From: Acidobacteriaceae bacterium
Lineage (GTDB): Bacteria; Acidobacteriota; Terriglobia; Terriglobales; Acidobacteriaceae
Length of the DNA stretch: 64,000 nt
Assembly: GCA_030038195.1 (NCBI GenBank)
Contig: JASHPJ010000078.1
Coordinates: 1 to 64,000 of the forward strand
Reading direction: 5' to 3'
The translations under genes and the position numbers were made by a program. Below, in pieces: positions 1 to 8,033 of this stretch. Numbering within the stretch: the first letter of the stretch is position 1; each line of letters opens with the position of its first letter. Below the pieces are notes generated by a model. It did not search any database, had not been told where the DNA came from, and worked only from the letters and a program-made list of their open reading frames with translations.

Positions 1-202
1 GGCGGGCTTCGATCGAGTTGGAATCAAGCCCGGCGAGAGCAAACAGATAACCATCCAGGTGCCTTCGCGACAGCTGCAATACTGGTCGGACGCAACCAAA
101 AACTGGCAGACTGCGGCAGGCAGCAGGATTGTTTACGTTGGCGCATCTTCGCGCGACATCCGGCTACAGCGCCAGATCACGATTCCCGCAAAACAACTAT
201 AA
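1..202 (+). CDS. 3' end of a GH3-type beta-glycosidase (partial)
   Basis: The open frame enters from the left edge at base 2 and stops at TAA 200-202, leaving 66 residues. The fragment contains KPGESKQITIQVP, then YWSDATKNW, then a GxxIVYVGASSRDIRL stretch. This is the pattern of the fibronectin-III-like C-terminal domain of GH3 beta-glucosidases and beta-xylosidases. That domain packs against the catalytic domains, and the active site itself lies outside the window. The gene is followed 24 bases later by the amidohydrolase gene on the same strand and may be co-transcribed with it. The family call rests on this domain only; substrate cannot be inferred. Confidence 0.7.
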   Translation, partial: AGFDRVGIKPGESKQITIQVPSRQLQYWSDATKNWQTAAGSRIVYVGASSRDIRLQRQITIPAKQL

Positions 203-226
203 AAAGTAACAAGGAGTTTAACCGCG

Positions 227-1267
227 ATGGAACGGCGGCAATTCGTAAAAGGAGCGGCAACTGCAATCGGTGCGATTGCTTACGGTGCTCGAGCCACCCC
301 AGCCACAGCTCAGGAGAGCACGCTAGCTGATGCGGCGCCTGCCAAAGCGAATCGGCTGGTTCGCGCAGTCAGCATCGGTTTTAATTGGAGCGTTCCTCCG
401 CTTGCTGAATTGGCAGACCGAGTCGATCGCGAGGCGGCGCAGGGCACCGACATCATCATCCTGCCCGAACATTGTCAGGGCTTTGATGAGCGTGGTCAGA
501 AGACATTGGAGACGTTGGATGGTCCCACAATTACAGCAATGGCGAAACTCGCCCGCAAACACCGGACATATGTCGTTTGTCCAATTGACCGAAGGGACGG
601 AGATTTACGCTTTAATTCCGCTGTCCTGTTGGACCGCAGGGGGCAAGTCGTCTGCACTTACGACAAAGTATATCCGGTGTACCGGCAGGAATGCCTAAGT
701 CAGCCGCCCGTTCAGCCTGGAGAATTTGCGCGCGTTTACCAGGCGGATTTTGGACGGGTTGGCGTCGCTATCTGCTTTGATGTGAACTGGACATTGTTGT
801 GGAAGAAGCTATCCAACCTGAGAGCTGACTTGGTAGTGTTTCCGAGCTGGTTTTCAGCAGGGCGCTCATTACAGGCGCAGGCCATTCAATACAACTATTA
901 CGTGATGAGCTCGACACGCATTCCCGACTGCCTAGTTTACGACATTGACGGAGAACTGCTTGTGCACGATCACGAAAACGCCGGGAAGGGCTTCAATGTC
1001 ACTCGAACCGAGCTGGACATGGATCGATGTATCTTCCACCAGGATGGCAATATGCCCGACAAGCTCAACAGGCTACTACAAGAACGAGGCGATGATGTTG
1101 AGCGGGAAAAGTGGCTGCCGATGGAGGGTTGGTTCGTGCTGAGGGCGAAGCACCCAGGAGTGAGCGCAAGGGAGCTTGCCAAACAGTACGGGCTCGAGAC
1201 GCTCCGGCACTACATAAACCGTAGCCAGTGTGAAATCGACAAATGTCGTGGATGGGAGTTTTCCTGA
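227..1267 (+). CDS. Tat-exported carbon-nitrogen hydrolase (nitrilase superfamily)
   Basis: This is a 346-residue protein of the carbon-nitrogen hydrolase fold, which hydrolyses amides, nitriles or N-carbamoyl groups. All three catalytic residues are visible: Glu81 in ILPE, Lys147 in YDKVYP and Cys183 in AICFD. The N-terminus carries an ERRQFVKG twin-arginine motif and a short hydrophobic stretch ending near ATAQ at about residue 29, so the mature enzyme is probably periplasmic. The start is supported by an AAGGAG box about 10 bases upstream. About 80 residues follow the usual CN-hydrolase core and are of unknown role. It lies between a GH3 gene and a GH36-like gene, so it may act on amidated or amino-sugar substrates, but this is only inference. 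Confidence 0.85.
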   Translation: MERRQFVKGAATAIGAIAYGARATPATAQESTLADAAPAKANRLVRAVSIGFNWSVPPLAELADRVDREAAQGTDIIILPEHCQGFDERGQKTLETLDGPTITAMAKLARKHRTYVVCPIDRRDGDLRFNSAVLLDRRGQVVCTYDKVYPVYRQECLSQPPVQPGEFARVYQADFGRVGVAICFDVNWTLLWKKLSNLRADLVVFPSWFSAGRSLQAQAIQYNYYVMSSTRIPDCLVYDIDGELLVHDHENAGKGFNVTRTELDMDRCIFHQDGNMPDKLNRLLQERGDDVEREKWLPMEGWFVLRAKHPGVSARELAKQYGLETLRHYINRSQCEIDKCRGWEFS

Positions 1268-1386
1268 AGCCAACGGGAGCGACGTGATCGATGGCATAAA
1301 CAATTGCCTTTATTCTACTTTTCGATCGAGAGCAACTGCGGGAGTTCTAAAAATTGAGCCGAACTGGATCAGGATAGCGACTTGCA

Positions 1387-3549
1387 ATGACCAATTTGAA
1401 TCGTCGTGAATTTATACAAGCATCCGCCGCCTCGCTTGTCTTGAGCGGTATCGCAGGTTTTGAGGCGCACGCCAGTGCAACTCAGCTTGACGAGCCCGCT
1501 GGGGCATTCGTGCGCACCGACACCGAAGGGAAAAGCTGGACGGTAGGCAACGCCCTCGTGGAGAGAGAGATTCACTTCGACGCAAAGCAGGGACTTTACA
1601 CTGCCGGTTGGCGGCACAAGGTGACGGGAACCGATTTCATGGCGGCTCTGCTCAGCCGGGGTGTCAAACGGGAAGAGTTTTCTTTCCAGGCAGACGCCGA
1701 CTCTTTTAGCGGAGCGAGCGAATCCTGGGAATTTCTCGAAGCCCGGGTTCAAAAGCTCGCGCCGAATGGAAAATTGCTGGAAATCCATCTGCGGTCAAAG
1801 ACCAGGCCCATCGAGGTAACCGTCTTTTATGCTGTTTACAACGCGCACCCGGTAGTAAGGAAATGGATCGCCATCATCAACCGCGGCAAGGCTCCCGTGG
1901 TCCTTTCGCATTTGAGCTTTGAGAGCGTGGCGATCGCGCCTGGCCCGCCGAGTGTATTGCAGGCGTCGGCGTTTTACGGCGTGTTGCCTCGGGAAATATT
2001 TATGACCGGCAGAGTTGACGACACCGCTGTTGTAGAGCGGAACTCACTCACCGGGGAAGGCTTCATCGCCATGAACGAAGCTCCCGGTTGGACCAAGCGA
2101 ACAGAGCTTGTGCAATGGGGGGAAGGTGTTCAGTTAATGTATGACACGGACATGTTTCCTCTTGACCGCGGTTTGGAACCCGGAGGAACATTCACGAGCG
2201 CGAAGAGTTCGATCGCCTTTTTCGCCGACGGCAAGGGATTCGCCGATCCTCAATGGGTCATGCCGTCCTACACTTCGCAGGTCCTGATGAAGAATGGATC
2301 CACTTATCAGCCGCCATGGATTTATAACACCTGGGAGCCCTTCGAGCGCGGAATCACAAAGCAAATCACTCTGGACTTGATCGCTGCCGCAAGCCATATG
2401 GGATTGGATGTGTTCACAATCGATGACGGTTGGGAACTCACTTACGGCGAGAATACGATCAATTCCAAACTCTTTCCTGAAGGTTTGGACGAGATTCAGA
2501 GAACTGTTGAACAAAAGGGGATGCGCCTGGGCTTGTGGGTGCCGCTTGCTGCCATTAGCCAGAACACCGAGGTCTATCGGGAACATCCCGAGTGGGTCAT
2601 CAGGGACCGGAACGGAAATCCAAAAATCAGCGCATTCGAGGATGGTGGTGGGAATGCTGTCATGTGCCTTGGCTCACCCTACCGTGAGGTGGCCGCGACG
2701 CGGATCAGCAACTTGATCGGACGTTACAATCTGCGTTACGTCAAAATAGACCTCACCACGGTCTTCAATGCATATGGTGAGTCACCCGGTTGCTATGCGC
2801 GAGGGCACTATCACCGCTTCGAGGCTGACTCGATCTTGTGCATCTACGAAGGCATTCAGTATGTGACGGACCGCATCTATCGCGATCATCCCGATGTGCT
2901 TCTCGACCTAACCTACGAACTTTGGGGACAGAAGCATCTCATCGATTACGGCTTGCTCAATGCAGGCAATTTGGACTGGCTGAGTAACGTGGATGACAAA
3001 ACGCCGGATTCCGCCGGTCCGCGCCAGGCGCGGACCTTGCTCTACCAGCGGTCTCTGGCAATTCCCAGCGAGACCATGCTCATTGGGAATCTTCAGGCCG
3101 AGATGGGCGCTGTCGATGAACGCCTTGCAACCGCCATGGGCTCGGGCCCACTGTTCCTCGGCGACTTGCGAAAGCTGACGCCGGAACAGCAGGCGTGGTA
3201 TGGCGCAAAGATTCAGTGGTTCAAGGAATTGCGCAAGGACATCCCGATGTCGGAAGGTCTTTTCCCACTCGGCAATTGGCAGGGCCCCGGAGCGGCAACT
3301 TGGGATGGATTTGCGCGCCTCAGTCGCCGCGGCGAAGGAATGATCGCCCTGTTCAAGAATGAATCGCGATTTGACGAAGTTACTGTGGCCTTGCCCGTCT
3401 TCCCGGATGGGATGTTCCACTTTCGCTCTGCAATGAATGGGCAGGTGCATGGCGCGTATACGGCGCAGCAGCTCCGCCAGGGAATCCAGGTTCACTTTCC
3501 GGGGGATAACAAGGTGGAGGTACTGGAAATTCGAAGGCGTGCTTCATAA
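1387..3549 (+). CDS. GH36-like alpha-galactosidase (melibiase-type), Tat-exported
   Basis: This 720-residue protein has an N-terminal Tat-like signal (NRREFIQASAA, hydrophobic to about residue 29). An N-terminal beta-sandwich region precedes a (beta/alpha)8 barrel. The barrel shows WEPFERGITK, DVFTIDDGWE, GLWVPLAAIS and YVKIDLTTVF. Asp455 in YVKIDL aligns with the nucleophile of the alpha-galactosidase clan (YLKWD in typical members). The usual GGGR element near the acid/base residue is not seen; DWLSNVDDKTPDS occupies that area, so it is a divergent member and the substrate could differ from galactosides. A small C-terminal beta domain closes the protein. It is likely periplasmic and works with the neighbouring polysaccharide enzymes. 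Confidence 0.75.
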   Translation: MTNLNRREFIQASAASLVLSGIAGFEAHASATQLDEPAGAFVRTDTEGKSWTVGNALVEREIHFDAKQGLYTAGWRHKVTGTDFMAALLSRGVKREEFSFQADADSFSGASESWEFLEARVQKLAPNGKLLEIHLRSKTRPIEVTVFYAVYNAHPVVRKWIAIINRGKAPVVLSHLSFESVAIAPGPPSVLQASAFYGVLPREIFMTGRVDDTAVVERNSLTGEGFIAMNEAPGWTKRTELVQWGEGVQLMYDTDMFPLDRGLEPGGTFTSAKSSIAFFADGKGFADPQWVMPSYTSQVLMKNGSTYQPPWIYNTWEPFERGITKQITLDLIAAASHMGLDVFTIDDGWELTYGENTINSKLFPEGLDEIQRTVEQKGMRLGLWVPLAAISQNTEVYREHPEWVIRDRNGNPKISAFEDGGGNAVMCLGSPYREVAATRISNLIGRYNLRYVKIDLTTVFNAYGESPGCYARGHYHRFEADSILCIYEGIQYVTDRIYRDHPDVLLDLTYELWGQKHLIDYGLLNAGNLDWLSNVDDKTPDSAGPRQARTLLYQRSLAIPSETMLIGNLQAEMGAVDERLATAMGSGPLFLGDLRKLTPEQQAWYGAKIQWFKELRKDIPMSEGLFPLGNWQGPGAATWDGFARLSRRGEGMIALFKNESRFDEVTVALPVFPDGMFHFRSAMNGQVHGAYTAQQLRQGIQVHFPGDNKVEVLEIRRRAS

Positions 3550-3626
3550 ACGCCCCGGCGCGCTTGTGTTGCTCAGATCGCTCTTCAGCAGCGTGAGTTA
3601 GCTGCAAGCGCAGCTGCGATTCCGCG

Positions 3627-4235
3627 CTACAGCATTTTGTTATCCGCGCTAACCAGCACAATGTCGGCAGCCGCTCGGCTCCAGCCGATGCGCAGGTCCT
3701 TCACACTATGCAGCGCAAAGGCTCCGCTTTCTCCTCGCGGAGCAGTGATGGCGAAGAAGTCCACCCGGTCCACCGTATTGAGCGAGAAGGACGGGGCGCG
3801 TCAGGGGTCGTATTCGCAATCTCGACGTGGCTCATTTCCAGGCGATTGATGTGGCGCAGGAAAAAGCCCGAAGTCGGCGTCGAGCCGAACATTTCAGGCT
3901 CGGGATATTTTTTGACGTCCTCCGGCGGTCGGATCTGCGCGTCAGCGGCGTTGCCTCCCCCCACCGTCTCAATGTAGATGTTGGAAAGCTTTACACTCTC
4001 AATCGGTGCATCGGGAATGGCGCTGAGGATGGAGCAGACCGCCCGCGGCGCGTTGTGGCACACCAGTTGTCGATCAGGATGCGCTTCATACTGCCCATTC
4101 TGGTGGTTTCTTTCGGCCCGCGCAATCGCGCGCCCAGGCGTAGGAAAATAGGCCCCGTGCCCAGATCGCGCATAGTGGTGTTGGTGATGGCCACGTCCTC
4201 CAACAGTCCTCCGTCGACCGATTCCAGAGCGTAGC
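3627..4235 (-). pseudogene. Decayed GH28 polygalacturonase-like gene (3' part, frameshifted)
   Basis: Recognisable GH28 pectinase sequence is spread over three reading frames of the - strand. One frame (about 4235-4075) gives YALESVDGGLLEDVAI, then TMRDLGTGPIFLRLGAR and RILIDN. A second frame (about 4072-3800) gives LVCHNAPRAVCSILSAI, IESVKLSNIYIETVGGG and GFFLRHINRLEMSHVEIA. A third frame gives LNTVDRVDFFAITAPRG down to a stop at 3627-3629. Frameshifts therefore lie near 4072 and 3797. Upstream of about 4235 nothing resembling GH28 is seen, so the 5' half, including most of the catalytic region, is also lost. The gene is not functional. It belongs with the carbohydrate enzymes to its left and abuts the tRNA fragment and recombination-like repeats at 4385-4592. 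Confidence 0.75.
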
Positions 4236-4384
4236 TGACCCAGTTCGTAGATCTCTTTGGTTTCTGAGGGCAGTCTTCGGGACTTTCTGGCCTTGCCTCG
4301 AACCGAGTTGGTGGTCAGGTCCCCACTCGCCGCGTCCACATTGGCCGGGATTGGCGCGATAGAAGCAAAACGCTCGGCTCATTC

Positions 4385-4406
4385 GGTGATACTTATGGTG
4401 ATACTT
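4385..4406. repeat. Short tandem repeat GGTGATACTT
   Basis: Two direct copies of GGTGATACTT start at 4385 and 4397, a 12-base period. They lie just left of the pair of longer direct repeats and the tRNA fragment, so they may belong to the same recombination or att region. Confidence 0.6.
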
Positions 4407-4429
4407 TATTTGGAAATCCCGTGCGGGCT

Positions 4430-4523
4430 CGTGCAGTTCGGTGCACCGAAGTTACCATCTCATATATATGAAAAAATTATATATATGCGTCATTGTACCG
4501 AATCGTGCAGTGCGGTGCATCGA
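4430..4523. repeat. Direct repeats and palindromes flanking a probable att site
   Basis: CGTGCAGTTCGGTGCACCGA at 4430-4449 recurs as CGTGCAGTGCGGTGCATCGA at 4504-4523, matching at 18 of 20 positions. The first copy contains the perfect 14-base palindrome TTCGGTGCACCGAA (4437-4450). Between the copies lies an AT-rich inverted repeat with CATATATAT (4461) facing ATATATATG. Paired repeats of this type next to a tRNA 3' end resemble arm-type or core-type integrase binding sites. That role is inferred from position only. Confidence 0.55.
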
Positions 4524-4532
4524 GACTGTAAT

Positions 4533-4592
4533 CGGACTTAAATCCGCAGTGCTTAACCGCACGTGGGGGTTCAAGTCCCCCTCCGGGCACCA
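4533..4592 (+). tRNA. tRNA-Leu(UAA) 3' fragment (probable att remnant)
   Basis: The sequence contains an anticodon arm GGACTTAAATCC, a long variable arm, the T arm GGGGGTTCAAGTCCCCC and the acceptor 3' strand TCCGGGC followed by ACCA (4589-4592). The long variable arm and the TTAA anticodon region indicate tRNA-Leu(UAA). The 5' acceptor strand (expected GCCCGGA) and the D arm are absent upstream, and the anticodon loop is one base short. It is therefore a displaced 3' piece, as left when an element integrates into a tRNA gene. An intact copy is not in the window. A hairpin terminator follows at 4617. Confidence 0.75.
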
Positions 4593-4616
4593 GAAAGTAA
4601 AAGACTTATAATGAAA

Positions 4617-4647
4617 CGCCTCTTGATTTTCGAGAGGCGGTTTTCGT
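4617..4647 (+). terminator. Rho-independent terminator after the tRNA fragment
   Basis: CGCCTCT (4617-4623) pairs with AGAGGCG (4633-4639) over a 9-base loop and is followed by GTTTTCGTTT. It probably terminated the original tRNA transcript. It also lies just beyond the stop of the small - strand gene at 4688. Confidence 0.65.
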
Positions 4648-4687
4648 TTGGTGGCTGTTCTGATGGCTGTTGATTTGGTGAGAGCGT

Positions 4688-4897
4688 TCACTTGCTTTTA
4701 TGACGTAGATACTCCGATAGAGAGTTGCAGCCTGTGCGTTCCAGGAGAGTGCTGAGGTGGGCATCGCCGCGCATCCCTTCTGCAAAGTTGTCGCCGTAAA
4801 TTTCGCGCAAGGTATCGATACGAGCGTTTCCGTTTTTCGCGCGAGTTTGTCCATTGTCGTCGCGTGATCTGCCATCAAGACCAGGTTGTTTTGTCAT
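4688..4897 (-). CDS. Small hypothetical protein (69 aa)
   Basis: The ATG at 4895-4897 is preceded by GGAGAAACTCT, a good ribosome binding site, which decides this start over longer in-frame alternatives. The product is hydrophilic and charged, with a basic, glycine-rich N-terminus (DGRSRDDNGQTRAKNG), then TLREIYGDNFAEGMRGD, and ends in LSEYLRHKSK. I do not recognise a named domain. Its shape, a disordered N-terminus followed by one or two helices, suggests a small DNA- or protein-binding accessory factor. It is the last gene of the - strand series from the GHKL ATPase gene at 7855 and probably belongs to the same integrated element. Confidence 0.6.
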   Translation of the reverse strand: MTKQPGLDGRSRDDNGQTRAKNGNARIDTLREIYGDNFAEGMRGDAHLSTLLERTGCNSLSEYLRHKSK

Positions 4898-4947
4898 AGA
4901 GTTTCTCCGTTGGTTGCTCGGGCCGCTGCTGCGGCCCGATATTCTTC

Positions 4948-5262
4948 CTAGCTGACAAGCGGGCACGTACCGTCGCATTCAGCCTGCGCCAGCAGATTAT
5001 CGTTCCATTTGCCGTCAGCATGTGTACGAAGATAGGGATTCCTTCCCGTTTCCCTCACAACGCCGACATACATCTTTTTGTTGGTAGATTTATCGACAGT
5101 GTAGAACGCGGCCTCGTTGGCATCGATGCGACGAATCGCCTCCTCCCTCGTCATCCGCCATCTGTTGATAAGTGGGTTAATGATGTTGCCAATATGGGTA
5201 ATATGCTCGTGCGAACTCATTCGGTCCCGCTTATTGATGCAAGTGACCAAATACTCATTCAT
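4948..5262 (-). CDS. DUF3892 domain protein
   Basis: This 104-residue protein starts at the ATG preceded by TTTGGAGG with 5 bases spacing. The N-terminus EYLVTCINKRDRMSSHEHI, then ITHIG, a MTREEAIRRID helix, FYTVDKST and a C-terminal PYLRTHADGKWNDNLL follow the pattern of the DUF3892 family. These are small cytosolic proteins of unknown function, often encoded on accessory elements. Cys residues near the end (ECDGTC) could bind metal, but only one pair is present. It sits 50 bases upstream of the 69-residue gene in the same direction. Confidence 0.7.
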   Translation of the reverse strand: MNEYLVTCINKRDRMSSHEHITHIGNIINPLINRWRMTREEAIRRIDANEAAFYTVDKSTNKKMYVGVVRETGRNPYLRTHADGKWNDNLLAQAECDGTCPLVS

Positions 5263-5371
5263 GACGGACCTCCAAATTGCTATCGAAACCAAGTTATGCC
5301 GGCGAGGGAGCGTTCAACCCTCGCCTCGGCCGGCGATGAACATGCAAGGAGCTTCACTTCGGAAACCGGAA

Positions 5372-5827
5372 CTATGCTGCTGGTCTCAGGTGCAGGAATT
5401 GCTGCCGTAAACGGCAAATCTGCGTCCGCGCCGCGCTGATGCCAATGCGGTGTTTCCGGCTAATATCCGCATAGTCATGTCCGACGGCGCCGGCGAGTAA
5501 GAGTGCCCATTGTGCCGCGGTTGTCGCGGACTCTATTTGGGCCAACGCTTCCCGTGCCTCGAATTGAAGAATGGGGTTGCGCGGCGTCGGGGCAATGTCG
5601 TCTGCGTATTCATGGCGGAGAGCTGCGCGCTCTCTCTCGCGGCGGGCCGCCGTAGCGCGGATACGCTTGGCGCGCCGCTCATCGGGAGTTGCGTATGTTA
5701 AAGGGTTTTCGAGGAAAAGGCTCATTTCCTCTTCAATGCCCCAACTAAAACTGTCGATATTTGAAGTCCGGCTCGAACGAGCCTGAAGGCGGGCGTAAGC
5801 CCCCCACGGGTGCGGGAGTTCTGTCAT
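5372..5827 (-). CDS. Sigma-70 region-4-like HTH protein (151 aa)
   Basis: An AGAGGA box lies 7 bases before the ATG at 5825-5827. The first 50 residues have no clear domain. A highly charged helix rich in Arg/Glu follows (about residues 50-75). The C-terminal half contains AREALAQIESATTAAQWALL, then GHDYADISRKHRIGISAAR and QICRLRQQF. This is the layout of sigma-70 region 4: a helical lead-in and a helix-turn-helix. No region 2 is present, so it is not a complete sigma factor. It may be a sigma-like regulator of the island genes or a degenerate phage-type activator. The role is inferred from the HTH only. Confidence 0.55.
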   Translation of the reverse strand: MTELPHPWGAYARLQARSSRTSNIDSFSWGIEEEMSLFLENPLTYATPDERRAKRIRATAARRERERAALRHEYADDIAPTPRNPILQFEAREALAQIESATTAAQWALLLAGAVGHDYADISRKHRIGISAARTQICRLRQQFLHLRPAA

Positions 5828-5898
5828 GTAAGTCCTCTTTCTGTGCAGGCCTCTGTGGCGTGCGGACTGTTACGTGCCAGCTGGAGAGGATCGGTGAC

Positions 5899-5928
5899 CC
5901 CCGCTCAGGACGCTGTGCCTGAGCGGGG
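5899..5928. repeat. Perfect 11-bp inverted repeat upstream of the HTH gene
   Basis: CCCCGCTCAGG (5899-5909) pairs perfectly with CCTGAGCGGGG (5918-5928) across an 8-base loop. It lies between the end of the ATPase gene and the HTH gene. There is no T-run on either side, so it is not a classical terminator. It could be an attenuating hairpin, an mRNA-stabilising structure or an operator. Confidence 0.6.
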
Positions 5929-6001
5929 CAAACCGGCCCTTGTGGGCGTGGCAACTTAAATGTAACTCAGTTCGATCCCTCTTGAAAAGCGAGAAATCAG
6001 G

Positions 6002-7855
6002 TTAGATCATCGACATCTGGACGCGGTAAGCCTCCGACCATTCCCTCCTCATTGTGTCGATCAGTTTGTGAGCATCCTCATTCGTCTTCGAGAGGCGGCT
6101 TTGCGTCCGCGCGAGAGACAACAGCAGGAGGTCCAACGCGACAGTCGGGCCATGCTGTTCTGAGGAGGCTACTACGAAGTCGTCATCGTCGTCCGACACG
6201 GCCGGTATGCCGATCTTGCTCACCGGCTCATAAAGTGCCGTGAAGAAGGCGTGTGCAGTGTTGATGGTCAGAATGACACGCCCGAATTGATGTGACACGT
6301 CGTAGAAAGGCCAGTACGGGTCATGTTTGAACGCGATGATATATTGCGAGTTCTTGATCCGCTCAAAGGCCTGTTCGTCTGTTTCATCGTCCCGTTTGAG
6401 CGTTACTGCCAACCCCCGCAGATTCGCATCCACTTGCTGCTGCTCTTCTTCGGTGAGTGGCTCAAGTGGTTTTGCTTGGAAGGCATCTGCCTCGCTCGCT
6501 TTCAACTCGCCGGTACTCGGCCTACCTGCCCCCCGTCGCGCGTTCTGAGCAGCCTGAAACTGGCGAATCTCGTCATTCATGGTCGTGATATCGTCACCAA
6601 TTGCTTCTTTGATCGCTTCCTCGACGTAACCCTTCAGCCGCACGCCTTGCTTGTTTGATGCCACGCCAAAGGCTTCATCGAGTGTTCCGGGGAAATCGAT
6701 CTGAACGCGATACCAATTCGTGACGCTGTGCCGCGTTGTGATCTTCGGCAAGCTGCCGGCGAAAACTTCTCGGTCGTTTCGCAGCATGGAAACGGTCAGG
6801 CCGTCGAAGATGCGAAGGTCGTTCTTTTGTGTTTTGCGGGGCAAGGTTGACCATTCCTCAATAGGCAACTTGTATATCTTGATCTGAATTTGTGCCGTTG
6901 CCGCCTCATTTTCATTGAGCCTGATGTTGACCGGCTTCGAGATTACTAGGCGGCTTTGACGGGGCATACTCTCATCCAGAAATCGTGTGTGTCGCGCGTT
7001 CGCCATCGAGTATGTAGGATCGAAAGCCTCTACCAGACGGTTGTTTACGTAGAGTTTGAGGCCGGACGCAATCTGTCGGCGATAGACGCGAGCCATCTCC
7101 TTCATGGCATGTTCGACTAGCGTCTTGGCCTTCGCATAAGTGAGACGGTCGCATTCTGGCATATAGACGAGCGTTCCAGACCTGCCGAGTTTTTCGACAA
7201 GATCGTTTTCATCTTCGGCCACGCGCGTTTGCTCAGCATGATCGGACGGAAAGATCATCCAAGACGTGAACAGGGATGAGAGCTCATACGAAAACTCGCT
7301 GTGCAGCGTCGGGTCCGGCAACTCGACCAGGTTGCTTTTGTCTCGGCCAATCGCCTCGATGTCGAGCGTCATGCTGTAAATAGCGCGTGGTTCCTGCCAC
7401 GAATAAAGCTCCATTACCGGACTTAGGCTAAGGGCCGCCGTCTTCATGCCCATGCCGAAGCGTCCGATGCCGTCGCGGTTTCCAAAATTAAGCGAGCCGC
7501 CGAAGGCCGTCGCTGCCTTTAGCACTGCCGGGGCCATACCCTTGCCGTTGTCGTAAACGGCAACATCAATAGCTCCGCCTTCCTTCCTCTTGTTTTGCCG
7601 GAAGTAAATGCGAATTTCACTGGCGCCGGCTTGGTAGGCGTTATCGACGTGTTCGCAGAGGGCGGATGTGGTGTGGTTATAGCCAACGTCCCGTAGTGAC
7701 TGAATCAGCGTCTGAGCGAAGAAGAGCGGAACCGTTGCGCTCTCCTTAATCATTCGGTTCATCACGGCACGGCCGCCGCGTGGAGCATCCGCACTCCAAT
7801 TTTCTGTAATCTGCTCGGCCGGCTCACGGCCGATTGTTTCGGTTACTGTTTCCAT
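6002..7855 (-). CDS. GHKL-family (MORC/Hsp90-like) ATPase of the integrated element
   Basis: This large protein (617 residues from this start) carries the Bergerat ATP-binding fold. Counting from the upstream in-frame ATG at 7861, the N box is EHVDNAYQAG with catalytic Glu70 and Asn74, the G1 box is DNGKGM (104-109) and the G2 box is GRFGMGMK (133-140). The remaining 400 residues form a transducer-like region and a C-terminus with no domain I recognise, including an acidic DDDDD stretch near residue 565. The ATG at 7853-7855 has AGGAG 8 bases upstream, better spaced than the ATG at 7861. Such ATPases include MutL, topoisomerase and MORC-like proteins, and prokaryotic MORC-like members often sit beside restriction or defence genes. 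The role here is unknown. Confidence 0.75.
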   Translation of the reverse strand: METVTETIGREPAEQITENWSADAPRGGRAVMNRMIKESATVPLFFAQTLIQSLRDVGYNHTTSALCEHVDNAYQAGASEIRIYFRQNKRKEGGAIDVAVYDNGKGMAPAVLKAATAFGGSLNFGNRDGIGRFGMGMKTAALSLSPVMELYSWQEPRAIYSMTLDIEAIGRDKSNLVELPDPTLHSEFSYELSSLFTSWMIFPSDHAEQTRVAEDENDLVEKLGRSGTLVYMPECDRLTYAKAKTLVEHAMKEMARVYRRQIASGLKLYVNNRLVEAFDPTYSMANARHTRFLDESMPRQSRLVISKPVNIRLNENEAATAQIQIKIYKLPIEEWSTLPRKTQKNDLRIFDGLTVSMLRNDREVFAGSLPKITTRHSVTNWYRVQIDFPGTLDEAFGVASNKQGVRLKGYVEEAIKEAIGDDITTMNDEIRQFQAAQNARRGAGRPSTGELKASEADAFQAKPLEPLTEEEQQQVDANLRGLAVTLKRDDETDEQAFERIKNSQYIIAFKHDPYWPFYDVSHQFGRVILTINTAHAFFTALYEPVSKIGIPAVSDDDDDFVVASSEQHGPTVALDLLLLSLARTQSRLSKTNEDAHKLIDTMRREWSEAYRVQMSMI

Positions 7856-7861
7856 GGTCAT

Positions 7862-8033
7862 TTCTCCTTTGTTTTTACGCCATCTGTTGGCGTGGTTGAG
7901 AGATGCTTCTGCCTATAAGGAGATGGCCCGCCCAAATCGTTACATGGGACGGCTAATTTATTATGCCGTCGATTTTCTATGAGGCAAATTACAGGGCTTT
8001 GAATGACTAGAGGAGTGAAACTCTAGGTTCTCA
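7862..8033. promoter_or_regulatory. Control region of the GHKL ATPase gene with two inverted repeats
   Basis: ACGCCA-TCTGT-TGGCGT lies immediately before the ribosome binding site (about 7876-7893). GACGGC (7948-7953) faces GCCGTC (7965-7970) around an AT-rich 11-base centre. Both are candidate operators for the ATPase transcript. I could not fix a convincing -35/-10 pair. Confidence 0.4.

Noticed and set aside
4533-4592. Functional tRNA-Leu gene
   Set aside because: The 5' acceptor strand and D arm are absent and the anticodon loop is one base short.
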